DNA from: [Leptolyngbya] sp. JSC-1
Lineage (GTDB): Bacteria > Cyanobacteriota > Cyanobacteriia > Elainellales > Elainellaceae
Length of the DNA: 64,000 nt
Direction: 5' to 3'
Assembly: GCA_000733415.1 (NCBI GenBank)
Contig: KL662191.1
Coordinates: 3,780,980-3,844,979, forward strand
Shown: piece by piece, positions 25,376 through 34,413 of the stretch
Layout of the letters: each line of letters starts with the position of its first letter
Position numbering within the stretch: the stretch's first letter is position 1
Made by a program: the position numbers and the translations under genes
The notes under the pieces: generated by a model
Told to the model about the DNA's origin: nothing
Seen by the model: only the letters and a program-made list of their open reading frames with translations
Databases searched by the model: none

Positions 25376-27231
25376 CGCTCGTTCGAGTGTCTGACATCAG
25401 CCAACGCAAGCAATCTGAACAACTCTTGCAGCAACAGGCAAATCGGGAAGCTTTGCTGCGCCAGGTGGCTTTTCGGACGCGCGAATCCCTCAGTCTCAAC
25501 TATATTCTCACTACCAGCGTCAATCAGGTACAAGCGTTTTTACAAACCGATCGGGTGTTGATCTTTCAGTTTGAGCCAGAGGGCAGCGGCTATATTGCGG
25601 TGGAGGCGGTTTCTGACCCTCAGTTCTCCATTCTGGGAGCACACTTCCACGATCCTTGCTTTTCGATGCAGGTGGCCGAACGCTATCAGCAAGGACACAC
25701 GAGCGCCATCAGCGATATTTACAGCGCAGATCTAACCCCTTGCTATGTAGACTTTTTGGCCCAGTCCCAGGTGCGCGCGAATTTAGTGGTGCCAATTCTA
25801 CAAGATGAGCAGCTCTGGGGCTTGCTGCTGGCTCACCACTGTACGGCTCCGCGTCACTGGCAGTCGTTTGAACTCGATCTCCTGACTCAATTTGCCGATC
25901 AGGTCGGGATTGCGATTCGCCAAACTAACCTCTACGACACCCTCAAAACTCAGTTATCAGAACGCCGACGGGCGGAACAAGCCCTGGCGCAACAAGTGCA
26001 GTATGAGCAACTGCTGCAAACCATTTCTCAGCAAATTCGCAGCTCTCTTCGGTTAGAAGAGATCCTGGCCGCTGCCGTAACTCAGGTGCAGCAGGTCTTG
26101 CAGGTGGATCGCGCCCTTGTCTTTCGCCTATACGCCAACGGAACTGGCTGTGTGATCAAAGAAGCTACATTGCCCCAGTACCCGGTTACAGCCGAGATGC
26201 GGTTTCCAGAAGAGCAGTTTCCGCTGGAATGCCGCACCCTGTATCAGCGTGGGCAAGCTCGTGCAATCACGAATGTAGACAATGACATTCTGGCAGACTG
26301 CTTAGTAAAGTTCATGCACCAGATTCAGGTGAAGTCTAAACTGGTGGTGCCAATTGTGCAGAGCGATGAGGAAACTGGCTCAACGGTTTGGGGCTTACTG
26401 ATTCTCCACTCCTGTGCTGTCTATCGCCAATGGCAACCAGCGGAAGTGGAGCTGATGCAAAAGGTGGCGGTGCAAATGGGAATTGCGATTCAGCAATCGG
26501 AGCTGTATGTGCAGCTAGAAACTCAGCTCAAGCAAAAAGAGATTTTGATTAAAGAAATTCACCATCGGGTCAAAAATAACCTGCAGGTGATTTCTGCCAT
26601 GCTAAAGCTGCAAGCTCGCGCGACTCAAGATACAGCCGTCCTCGATGTTTTAGAAGATAGCCGTAATCGCCTCCGCGCTATTGGGTTGATCCATGAAATT
26701 CTCTACCGCTCGAACGATCTAGAGCAGCTCAACTTCGACGAATATATTCAGAAATTAGCAAACACGATTCTGGCAACACATAGCAGTGCGAACCAAGTGC
26801 GTCTGGTTTACCAACTGCAACCCGTTTGCCTCAATCTCGATACGGCAATTCCCTGTGGGCTGTTGCTGAATGAACTAATCACGAACGCTATTAAACATGC
26901 TTTTCCGAATGGACGTAGGGGCGAAATATGTGTTGGTTTAGAGGCAATGGGAAATACATATTCGCCTATGCCATCTCTGCATACATATCCGCCTATAGCA
27001 GAACGAGATGAAATGATTGCTTCTCAATCGCAAACACACTATATTTTATCCGTTCACGATAATGGAATTTGTATGTCTGCTGATTTTGATCTGAATCATC
27101 TCCAATCGCTAGGACTCAAAATTGCCTATGATTTAGCTTTGCAATTGCAGGGAACTCTAACATTAGAACGAACACAAGGCACCCGTTTTCAACTGATCTT
27201 TTCTGAATTGAAATACCGCAAACGACTCTAG
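25372..27231 (+). CDS. GAF-GAF-HisKA_2 histidine kinase, C-terminal part of the split kinase
   Basis: 619 residues. It begins MTLVRVSDISQRKQ, the last strand of a PAS domain, so this start is probably internal to a longer gene. Two GAF domains follow (about 35-195 and 215-375), both of the cyanobacterial kind (V.VDRVLIFQF, LWGLLLAHHC), but neither shows a clear bilin-binding Cys-His pair. Then comes the HisKA_2 phosphoacceptor IKEIHHRVKNNLQVISAML and an ATPase region with LLNELITNAIKHAFP and SLGLKIAYDLALQLQG. Partner is likely the receiver-kinase starting 11 bp downstream. Confidence 0.92.
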   Translation: MTLVRVSDISQRKQSEQLLQQQANREALLRQVAFRTRESLSLNYILTTSVNQVQAFLQTDRVLIFQFEPEGSGYIAVEAVSDPQFSILGAHFHDPCFSMQVAERYQQGHTSAISDIYSADLTPCYVDFLAQSQVRANLVVPILQDEQLWGLLLAHHCTAPRHWQSFELDLLTQFADQVGIAIRQTNLYDTLKTQLSERRRAEQALAQQVQYEQLLQTISQQIRSSLRLEEILAAAVTQVQQVLQVDRALVFRLYANGTGCVIKEATLPQYPVTAEMRFPEEQFPLECRTLYQRGQARAITNVDNDILADCLVKFMHQIQVKSKLVVPIVQSDEETGSTVWGLLILHSCAVYRQWQPAEVELMQKVAVQMGIAIQQSELYVQLETQLKQKEILIKEIHHRVKNNLQVISAMLKLQARATQDTAVLDVLEDSRNRLRAIGLIHEILYRSNDLEQLNFDEYIQKLANTILATHSSANQVRLVYQLQPVCLNLDTAIPCGLLLNELITNAIKHAFPNGRRGEICVGLEAMGNTYSPMPSLHTYPPIAERDEMIASQSQTHYILSVHDNGICMSADFDLNHLQSLGLKIAYDLALQLQGTLTLERTQGTRFQLIFSELKYRKRL

Positions 27232-27242
27232 CCCCCACCATC

Positions 27243-28331
27243 ATGGAACTTGCCAGAATATTAATTACTGAAGATGAAGTCCTAATTGCTAGAGAAATTG
27301 AAATGACTCTACAAGAATTGGGCTATACTGTCACGGGCATCGCCGCCAACGGGCAAGCCGCCCTCGACCAAATTGCCGCCACTCAACCTGATGTGGTGCT
27401 GATGGATATTGTCATGCCTGGCGATGCAGACGGGATTGAAACAGCCAATCGGATTCGCACCCAATTTCGTCTGCCAGTTGTTTTTCTCACCGCCTATGCC
27501 GATGCCGATACCTTACAACGAGCTAAAATTACTGAACCCTTTGGCTATGTGTTGAAGCCATTTCAACCCCAAGAATTAAATATTGCAATTCAGATTGCGC
27601 TAGTGCGTCATCGAGCTGAGCAATTCCATCTAGAAACCTTACGCAGCAACATTAGTGCAGTCCTGCCGCATGAGATCAACACGCCATTGCACAGCATCCT
27701 TGGATTCATCGATGTATTGTTGCGTTATCACAATACGATGTCTGCCACCGAAATTTTGGAAACCCTGCAATGTATGCGTGAAGTTGCTCAAAAGCTGGAA
27801 AGAGGCTGCCAAAATGCGTTGCTTTACACGAAGCTAGAAGTGATAGCTACTGACCCGGTACGAATTGGACAATTGCAACAGCAAGAAACCCCCTTTACAC
27901 CCGATCCAATCGAGAACACAGCTGAGAAGACCGCTAGAGACTTTAACCGTATTGCCGATCTGAGGCTGGACTTGCAGGATGTACCAGTGCGAATGGCTGA
28001 GGTTTACCTGAGAAAGATTGTGGCAGAACTGGTTAATAATGCACTTCAGTTTTCTGAACCGGGCACGCTGATTTGGGTGAGAAGCTATTTAGAGGAGCAA
28101 AAGTTCTGTTTGGCGATTGGCGATCACGGTAGAGGCATGACCGCAGATCAGATTACTCGAGTTGGAGCCTATATGCAGTTTGAGCGCCAGATCTTCGAGC
28201 AACCGGGGTTGGGGTTGGGGCTTTCCCTAGTGCAACAGCTTGTCAGGTTACATGGTGGCGATGTGGCGATTCATAGTCAAATCAATCAAGGTACAACAGC
28301 AACTGTACGTCTGCCGATGCCGATTATTTGA
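27243..28331 (+). CDS. Response regulator fused to a histidine kinase core
   Basis: 362 residues. N-terminal receiver (ILITEDEVLIAREIEMTL, phosphoacceptor in VVLMDIVMPGDADGIE, FLTAYAD, YVLKPF) followed directly by a HisKA helix (SAVLPHEINTPLHSILGF) and HATPase_c (ELVNNALQFSEPG, GDHGRGM, GLGLGLSLVQQLV). The receiver-first order is common in cyanobacterial phosphorelays, where the receiver gates the kinase. It starts 11 bp after the HisKA_2 kinase stop and so probably receives phosphate from it. Confidence 0.93.
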   Translation: MELARILITEDEVLIAREIEMTLQELGYTVTGIAANGQAALDQIAATQPDVVLMDIVMPGDADGIETANRIRTQFRLPVVFLTAYADADTLQRAKITEPFGYVLKPFQPQELNIAIQIALVRHRAEQFHLETLRSNISAVLPHEINTPLHSILGFIDVLLRYHNTMSATEILETLQCMREVAQKLERGCQNALLYTKLEVIATDPVRIGQLQQQETPFTPDPIENTAEKTARDFNRIADLRLDLQDVPVRMAEVYLRKIVAELVNNALQFSEPGTLIWVRSYLEEQKFCLAIGDHGRGMTADQITRVGAYMQFERQIFEQPGLGLGLSLVQQLVRLHGGDVAIHSQINQGTTATVRLPMPII

Positions 28332-28483
28332 TGGTTTTGGCTCTTGAGGAAGAGGTGGGGGTGATGGGGTGATGGGGAAGTTGCATCAAATTCAACAGCT
28401 TTTATATTAGGATCAGCACAAAGCTCTGGGAGGAAACTTCAGATCCTACAGCGCTAAGCAATCGTTGAACAGCTAATCTAACC

Positions 28484-28981
28484 ATGAACGACAAACCATC
28501 GTTGATTCTCCGGGCTGAGCAAATTACTAACAGTATGCAAACTTTCTCGCATCCCTGGAACCCCCAATCAGAAATTTCGGGCACCTATTTGGGACGAACG
28601 GTAGGGCTGAAGCGTACTGGCGTCAACTTTGCGAAGCTGGCTCCTGGTAAGGAATCGTTTATTTACCATTCGCATTACTGCGAAGAAGAATGGATCTATA
28701 TATTATCGGGACAAGGTACGGCAGAAATTAACGGAGAGGAATTTGTAGTGGGCACAGGAGATTTTATCGGATTTCCCACGCCTTCAGTAGCTCACCATCT
28801 CAGGAATACAGGTGATAAAGAGCTGGTATATCTCATGGGCGGAGAGAATCTAGATGTCGAAATTGCCGACTTTCCGCGCTTAGGCAAGCGAATGCTGCGA
28901 CGGAAAGATAGCGTGGAAATCTATGATGTGGCTGATGCCAAACCGTTTGGTCCGTTAGATGCATCACAGGGTCAACCCTAA
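28484..28981 (+). CDS. Cupin-domain protein
   Basis: 165 residues. Cupin motif 1 is recognisable in GKESFIYHSHYCEEEWIYILSG (metal ligands H, H, E) and motif 2 in GDFIGFPTPSVAHHLRN. The flanks resemble small single-cupin proteins with no fixed function (sugar isomerases, dioxygenases, ligand-binding proteins). The start MNDKPSLILRAEQITN follows TCTAACC without a strong ribosome-binding site. Its stop overlaps the convergent WD40 gene by four bases (CTAA shared). Confidence 0.85.
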   Translation: MNDKPSLILRAEQITNSMQTFSHPWNPQSEISGTYLGRTVGLKRTGVNFAKLAPGKESFIYHSHYCEEEWIYILSGQGTAEINGEEFVVGTGDFIGFPTPSVAHHLRNTGDKELVYLMGGENLDVEIADFPRLGKRMLRRKDSVEIYDVADAKPFGPLDASQGQP

Positions 28982-31900
28982 TCAACTGCTCCCAGCAGTT
29001 TCAGGTTAAGCTGTTGCGCCACGGTGAGGCCAGTTGCGTTGGTAATATTCATACCTTCATAAGGGCGGGGAATGCGGAATGTTGTGCTGAGCTGGTCTTG
29101 CTTCCACAGTTTGATGGTTTCATCCTGGCTACAGCTCGCTAGCTTGGTGCCGTCTGGGCTGTAGGTGAGGCATTTGACCCAGCGATCGTGAGCTGCAATG
29201 CTGTGATGGCAAATTCCGTCTAAAGTCCAGAGTTTGATTGTGGTATCGGTACTGCTGCTGGCAACAGTTTGGCCATCGGGGTGAAACGCCAAGGAGAGCA
29301 CCGGGCCTTGATGAGCCGCAATCGTTTGTTCGCAAACAGCCTGCTTCAGGTTCCAGAGTTTGATCACCCCGTCCGCACTGCCGCTGACCAGCGTGGAACC
29401 ATTGGGACTCAGGGCAACGCTGCGGATCCAGCCCTGATGGCCGATTAACGTTTGCCGCAACTGACCGCTGGCCGCATCCCAGAGCTTCACGGTCTGATCC
29501 TGGCTGCCGCTGACCAACAGGGTTCCGTCCAAACTGAGGGCCGCACACCAGACGCCGCCGGCATGACCCTGGAGGGTTTGGTAACATTCGCCGGTTTGAC
29601 TGTCCCATTGTTTGAGGCTGCCGTCCAAGCTGGCACTCCAGAGCGTAGTGCCGTCGGGACTGTAGAGCACGGCAAGAATCGCATCCTGGTGGCCGATTAA
29701 CCGGCGCAACAACTGCTGGGTACGCCGATCCCAGATGCAGATGGTTTGATCTTCACTGGCACTGGCGAGCCGCGTTTGGGTCGGACAAAAGGCCACCGAC
29801 CAGATCCAGCTTGTATGCCCTGCTAGGCTTCCCAACAGCGCTCCGGTCTGGGCATTCCACAAGCGAATTTGCCGGTCCTGACTGCCGCTGGCGAGAGTTG
29901 TTCCATCTGGAGCAAAGGCCACCGACCACACGCCGTTGCTGTAGCCCTGAAGTGTGCGCAAACAAAGGCCCGTCTGGCTGTCCCATAGCCGCACTGACTG
30001 ATCCTCACTGCCGCTGGCGAGCCAATCGTTTTCTGGACTAAAGGCCACTGCCGCCACCCAACTGCTATGCCCGGATAAAAGGCGCAAACTATCTCCAGTG
30101 CGATAGTTCCAGAGGCGAACCGTGCGATCCTCACTGCCACTGGCTAGAGTGCGGCCATCGCGGCTAAAGGCAATCGTGCGGATTGGTTGATTGTGGCCCT
30201 CTAGTGAACGTAGACACCGACCTGTTTTGGGATTCCACAGTTTCAGATCGCCGTCGGCTCCTCCACTGGCCAAGATCTGCCCATCGGGGCTAAAGGCAAC
30301 GGCCCGCACCCAGTGCGAGTGCCCACTGAGAACGCGCAAACACCGACCGCTGACCGCATCCCAGAGGCGAATCGTGCCATCGTAGCTGGCGCTGGCTATT
30401 AGGTTAGAGACACTCGCCCCTGCGATGGTAATTCCCACCGGACTAAAGGCCACCGACCGCACTTCATCGCTGTGGCCACTGAGCGTATGCAGCAATTGGC
30501 CCGTGCGCACCTGCCAGATCCGAATCAGGTGATCTTCACTGCCGGTCGCCAGCAACTGCCCATCCGGACTAAAGGCCACCGAAAACACCCGATCGCTATA
30601 GCCGCGTAGCGTCCGCACACAGGTGCCCGTCTGCACATCCCAGAGATGCACGGCCCGATTGGCACTGCTAGCCAACCACTTGCCGTCCGGACTAAAGGCC
30701 ACCGACCAGATCCAGCCTTCATGGATGCGGCAGCTCAGCAGCGGTTTACCTTCCACCACCTGCCAGATCCGCACTTCGTGATTCACATCACCCGTCGCCA
30801 ACAGTTGGCCATCCGGACTAAAGGCCACCGCCAAAACCTGACTGAAGGTTTCTGTAAACACCGACCGCGATAGGTCCGCCCCCGCCAAGTTGACCTGATG
30901 CAAATTCACGCCCCGCAAATAGGCATTCCAGACCGTTAACCCAGAAAAGTCCCAGCCGGTCAGGTCTACCCCCATCTGGCAGAGCAAATTGAGCAAATTA
31001 CCTCCGACATAGCCCATCTGCTGTACGGGCAACTGCCGGAGTTGCGCTAGCATTTGTCGCACCGCTCGCGTCAGTTCGGTCAGAGAATGAGTCGCCAACA
31101 GCCGTTCCACGATTGGCTTCAAGATCAGCCGCGTTTGGGTTTCGCGAATGTAGTCTTTTACTTGAGTTTGGATCAGGGCATGCACTTGAAGCGGCGAAAA
31201 AGATTGCGGCTTATCCTGTGTGTTTACGGAACTATGACTCAAAGCTTGACCAGAGCTATTCAACTTAAAATCCAAGCCTGAGCACTGAGCGCTAATTTCT
31301 TCAGCAACTTGGGTGATCAACCGTTCGGTCATATATTCCATCACCACAGCTTGCAGGGTGAAGCGGGGCTGGGTTTTGCCAGCAGCTTTGTCGATTAAAC
31401 AGCGGCGTTCCAAGGAGGCTAAGGCTTCCAGCAACTGCCCCAGGGCAATCGGCGGCGTGAAGTTGGCCCGCAGTTGGGACAGGGTAATCGGCTTGCGGGC
31501 AATCGCCAACCAGTTCATCACCTGTTGCTCTAGCGGCGAAAGCCGGTCGATCTGCTGGGCTAGCAGATCTTGGATGTCGCCAAACACCGAGGTACCTTCT
31601 TGCAAACAGTCAAGAAAACTGGCCACCTGCCCATCAAATAAATCTTGAATCACCGGGGCCACCATCTTCAGCGCCAGCGGATTGCCAGAATAGTGCTCGA
31701 TCAGGCGCTGCCATTCGCCGGAAGTGGCTGTAAAGTCGCCTTTGAGGTTGAACAGCGCTTGGCCAATCTGCGGCGATAGCCCAGCCAACCGCAGCGAACG
31801 AATCGGTAATGCTTTGCCCTCCAGCGCAGCGATGCCTTTGGGTTTTTCCCGACTGGTCAGCACCACTGTACTCTGATGCTCGGTTTGCCCCAGTCGTTGC

Positions 31901-32817
31901 CACAGCCCATCGTAGGCTTCGTAGCCAGGTAGATAGCCGCCGCCAAAATCCCCCTGACGCATCACCGTTTCGCCGTTGTCTAAAACAATCAAGCAACGAT
32001 GCTGTCGTAGGTAGTGTAACAAGCGAGAAATTTGCTGGTCGCTACTTTCGGGCAGTTCGGTTTCGCGCTGATTGGAGAGAATCTGGATCAATTCAGTTAA
32101 TAAATCAGACAAAGGCGGGGCATTTCGCAGTGAACGCCAAATCACATACTGAAAGGATGGGGCAGAGCGACGCGCCAATTGAATCGATAACGAAGTTTTG
32201 CCAATTCCACCCATGCCAAAGATACCAACCAAGCGGCAGCGGTCTGACCCAATCCACTGCTCCAGAATTGCCAGTTCTGCATCCCGACCATAAAAGCCTG
32301 CCGGATCGACGGCATCACCCCAGTCGTAATGCGGTGCAGTCAATACAGAGTCCTGCCAACGCGGCGCAAACGCTACGCTGGCAGTTTCTATGTCGGCAAT
32401 GGTCAATCCCTCGCTGGTCGCCTCGATTGGAAGAACCGCGGTCTTGGGCCAGTTGAGCGTGGATATTGGATTAGCGGGATTGAGGGCGGGATGGGGAGAG
32501 GGGGAAGGTAGGGGAGAGGGGGATGAAGCGGTGAATTCCGATTGCTGGAAGTCGGCCTTTATAACATTTCCATTAACTCTGCGCCGCACAACGAGCTGTA
32601 GATTATGCTTGGTGACTTTTTCATCCAACACCTGCGAAAGCAGTTGCCAGAGCTGGGAGCCGGTTTGCTTGACATAGCTGAGTTCATAGCCCGACTGTCG
32701 GGCAATTTCGCCATAGGAGCGGTCTTCCCAGGCAGAACGAAACACCGTCCGTTGCAGCGAGTTCAGACGATTGTGGCATACCGACTCAACAACAGCTAAA
32801 GCTTCTTCAGGGGTCAT
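28978..32817 (-). CDS. NB-ARC / WD40 STAND NTPase with N-terminal HTH
   Basis: 1279 residues. An N-terminal helical HTH-like region (1-80, SYGEIARQSGYELSYVKQ) resembles the vWA-MoxR-associated-protein N-terminus of cyanobacterial STAND proteins. An NB-ARC ATPase follows, with P-loop GMGGIGKTS (about 201-209), Walker B CLIVLDN and sensor VLTSREKP. After a winged-helix and a short pentapeptide-like bridge (LRGVNLHQVNLAGADLSRS) come 14 WD40 repeats (about 656-1245), enough for two seven-bladed propellers. The repeats are the likely ligand sensor; ATP-driven oligomerisation would signal through the N-terminus. No effector enzyme is fused, so the output is unknown. Homologous architectures serve in signalling and in some phage defence. 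Confidence 0.92.
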   Translation of the reverse strand: MTPEEALAVVESVCHNRLNSLQRTVFRSAWEDRSYGEIARQSGYELSYVKQTGSQLWQLLSQVLDEKVTKHNLQLVVRRRVNGNVIKADFQQSEFTASSPSPLPSPSPHPALNPANPISTLNWPKTAVLPIEATSEGLTIADIETASVAFAPRWQDSVLTAPHYDWGDAVDPAGFYGRDAELAILEQWIGSDRCRLVGIFGMGGIGKTSLSIQLARRSAPSFQYVIWRSLRNAPPLSDLLTELIQILSNQRETELPESSDQQISRLLHYLRQHRCLIVLDNGETVMRQGDFGGGYLPGYEAYDGLWQRLGQTEHQSTVVLTSREKPKGIAALEGKALPIRSLRLAGLSPQIGQALFNLKGDFTATSGEWQRLIEHYSGNPLALKMVAPVIQDLFDGQVASFLDCLQEGTSVFGDIQDLLAQQIDRLSPLEQQVMNWLAIARKPITLSQLRANFTPPIALGQLLEALASLERRCLIDKAAGKTQPRFTLQAVVMEYMTERLITQVAEEISAQCSGLDFKLNSSGQALSHSSVNTQDKPQSFSPLQVHALIQTQVKDYIRETQTRLILKPIVERLLATHSLTELTRAVRQMLAQLRQLPVQQMGYVGGNLLNLLCQMGVDLTGWDFSGLTVWNAYLRGVNLHQVNLAGADLSRSVFTETFSQVLAVAFSPDGQLLATGDVNHEVRIWQVVEGKPLLSCRIHEGWIWSVAFSPDGKWLASSANRAVHLWDVQTGTCVRTLRGYSDRVFSVAFSPDGQLLATGSEDHLIRIWQVRTGQLLHTLSGHSDEVRSVAFSPVGITIAGASVSNLIASASYDGTIRLWDAVSGRCLRVLSGHSHWVRAVAFSPDGQILASGGADGDLKLWNPKTGRCLRSLEGHNQPIRTIAFSRDGRTLASGSEDRTVRLWNYRTGDSLRLLSGHSSWVAAVAFSPENDWLASGSEDQSVRLWDSQTGLCLRTLQGYSNGVWSVAFAPDGTTLASGSQDRQIRLWNAQTGALLGSLAGHTSWIWSVAFCPTQTRLASASEDQTICIWDRRTQQLLRRLIGHQDAILAVLYSPDGTTLWSASLDGSLKQWDSQTGECYQTLQGHAGGVWCAALSLDGTLLVSGSQDQTVKLWDAASGQLRQTLIGHQGWIRSVALSPNGSTLVSGSADGVIKLWNLKQAVCEQTIAAHQGPVLSLAFHPDGQTVASSSTDTTIKLWTLDGICHHSIAAHDRWVKCLTYSPDGTKLASCSQDETIKLWKQDQLSTTFRIPRPYEGMNITNATGLTVAQQLNLKLLGAVD

Positions 32818-33224
32818 ACTTCAACAACGCCGCTAGGGCACTCAGAACTAGAAATTCACGAACCAAGCAACTGCTTGATCCGGCGATTGAAATCACGGCT
32901 ACACAAACAATGTCCGCCTCTGCGGATTGGGTCTAATCGTTGTATATTTCAACCTGCGCCGGCAGGTTTTGTCTGTGTAGCTGCGACTTTAGCCGCCCAG
33001 ATCGAGGAGTTGCACATCGCGTCAATACCCAATCACCCAATCACACCCACCGGCATCCTATAAACTTACTTGCTTGCCCTTTGTTACATAGCTAACAATT
33101 CCACCCTGCTGCTGCCTAACTTTTTACGTACTTTTTGCCTACTTTCTTCGCACCTTTTCGCCCCCGCAAGCCAAACCAGCTCTGATACACTTTGCTCAAT
33201 CTTCGCGGTAAGGGAGCGACGAAC
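32818..33224. other. Intergenic region upstream of the BMP importer operon
   Basis: About 400 bp holding a palindromic repeat (32881-32998) and, near the right end, a purine ribosome-binding patch AAGGGAG (33209-33215). The operon promoter must be here. A near-match to an NtcA site has a 9-bp spacer rather than 8 and was rejected. Confidence 0.5.
32881..32998. repeat. Dispersed palindrome-rich repeat family C
   Basis: Begins CGGCGATTGAAATCACGGCT, has two small hairpins (TCCGCCTCTGCGGA and CCTGCGCCGGCAGG) and ends TAGCTGCGACTTTAGCCGCC. The right half recurs, degenerate, near 62709-62755 (GCGCAGGCCGATTTTGT, TAGCCGCAACTTTAG). Such elements are widespread between cyanobacterial genes. Confidence 0.65.
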
Positions 33225-34403
33225 GTGAGTCAGCATCGGGTTTTCGGTTTATCTCGCCGTCAGGTCATGCGTGGGTTACTGGCGACTGCGGCCTTTGGGG
33301 CAACTGCAAAACTCAGCGGTTGTACCTCTTCGGCCACTCAGGGCACTGCTAGCGCTGAAGGGGAACCTCTCACCGTTGGGTTTATCTATGTCGGTCCTAA
33401 GGATGACTATGGCTACAATCAGGCTCATGCCGAAGGCGCGGCTGCCGTGGCTAAAACATTTAGTTGGATGAAGCTGGTGGAAGAAGCCAACGTTCCCGAA
33501 ACCACTGCCGTGGCCGAGTCGATGCGCAGCATGATCGATATCGACGGAGCAAAAGTGCTCTTTCCCACCTCCTTTGGCTACTTCGATCCCCACATCCTGA
33601 AGCTAGCTGAGGAGTATCCCGATGTGCAGTTTTTCCATGCAGGTGGGTTGTATCAGGAGGGCAAAACTCCCAAAAATGTGGGCAGCTATTTCGGCTACAT
33701 CGATGAGGCGCAGTACGTTGCTGGAGTCGTGGCTGCCCTTACCTCCAAAACTGGCAAACTCGGCTTTGTGGGTGCTAAACCGATTCCGCAGGTGCTTCGC
33801 AACATCAATAGCTTTACTCTGGGAGCACGCAGCGCCAAGCCCAATGTCACCACGCAGGTCGTCTTTACTGGCAACTGGGCCGAACCGATCAAAGAAGCCG
33901 AGGCCACCAACAGCATGGCGGATCAGGGCATCGATGTCGTTACCTGCCACGTAGACAGCCCCAAGGTCGTAATGGAGACTGCAGAAAAGCGAGGCATCTT
34001 TAGCTCTGGCTATCACGCTGACCAAACGGCTCTCGCCCCCAAAGGCTACCTCACCGGAGCCGAGTGGGATTGGAGCAACATCTACAGCAAAATCGTCGAA
34101 GATGTTTACGCCGGTAAAACGCTGATGGATGGCGGCATCGATCATATTTTGCGCGGTGGCCTCAAGGAAGGCTTCTGTAAACTATCTCCCTACGGTCCAG
34201 CCGTCAGCGCCGATACCAAAACCAAAGCCGACGCGGTCAAAGCCCAGTTTATGGATGGCAGCATGGTGATCTACAAAGGCGAAATCAAAGACAACAAAGG
34301 CAACGTCGTGATTGCCGCCAACGAAACCCTGAAACAGCAAGACCCCAAACTGGAGCAAATGAATTACCTGGTTGAAGGGGTGATTGGTTCGATCGGTAGT
34401 TGA
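33225..34403 (+). CDS. BMP-family ABC transporter substrate-binding lipoprotein
   Basis: About 392 residues from GTG 33225, chosen for the AAGGGAG upstream; a TTG at 33192 is less likely. The leader contains a twin-arginine motif (SRRQVM) and ends in a lipobox (KLSGC), so it is probably a Tat-exported lipoprotein. The mature part matches the BMP/Med/PnrA family: VGFIYVGPKDDYGYNQAHAEGAAAV, MIDIDGAKVLFPTSFGYFDP, KTGKLGFVGAKPIPQV and AEWDWSNIY. Characterised relatives bind purine nucleosides. First gene of an operon with two permeases, a hydrolase and an ATPase. Confidence 0.9.
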   Translation: MSQHRVFGLSRRQVMRGLLATAAFGATAKLSGCTSSATQGTASAEGEPLTVGFIYVGPKDDYGYNQAHAEGAAAVAKTFSWMKLVEEANVPETTAVAESMRSMIDIDGAKVLFPTSFGYFDPHILKLAEEYPDVQFFHAGGLYQEGKTPKNVGSYFGYIDEAQYVAGVVAALTSKTGKLGFVGAKPIPQVLRNINSFTLGARSAKPNVTTQVVFTGNWAEPIKEAEATNSMADQGIDVVTCHVDSPKVVMETAEKRGIFSSGYHADQTALAPKGYLTGAEWDWSNIYSKIVEDVYAGKTLMDGGIDHILRGGLKEGFCKLSPYGPAVSADTKTKADAVKAQFMDGSMVIYKGEIKDNKGNVVIAANETLKQQDPKLEQMNYLVEGVIGSIGS

Positions 34404-34413
34404 GAGGGGTAAT

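Noticed and set aside
33128..33142. NtcA-like site upstream of the BMP operon
   Set aside because: The spacing is GTA-N9-TAC instead of GTA-N8-TAC and no -10 box is correctly placed.
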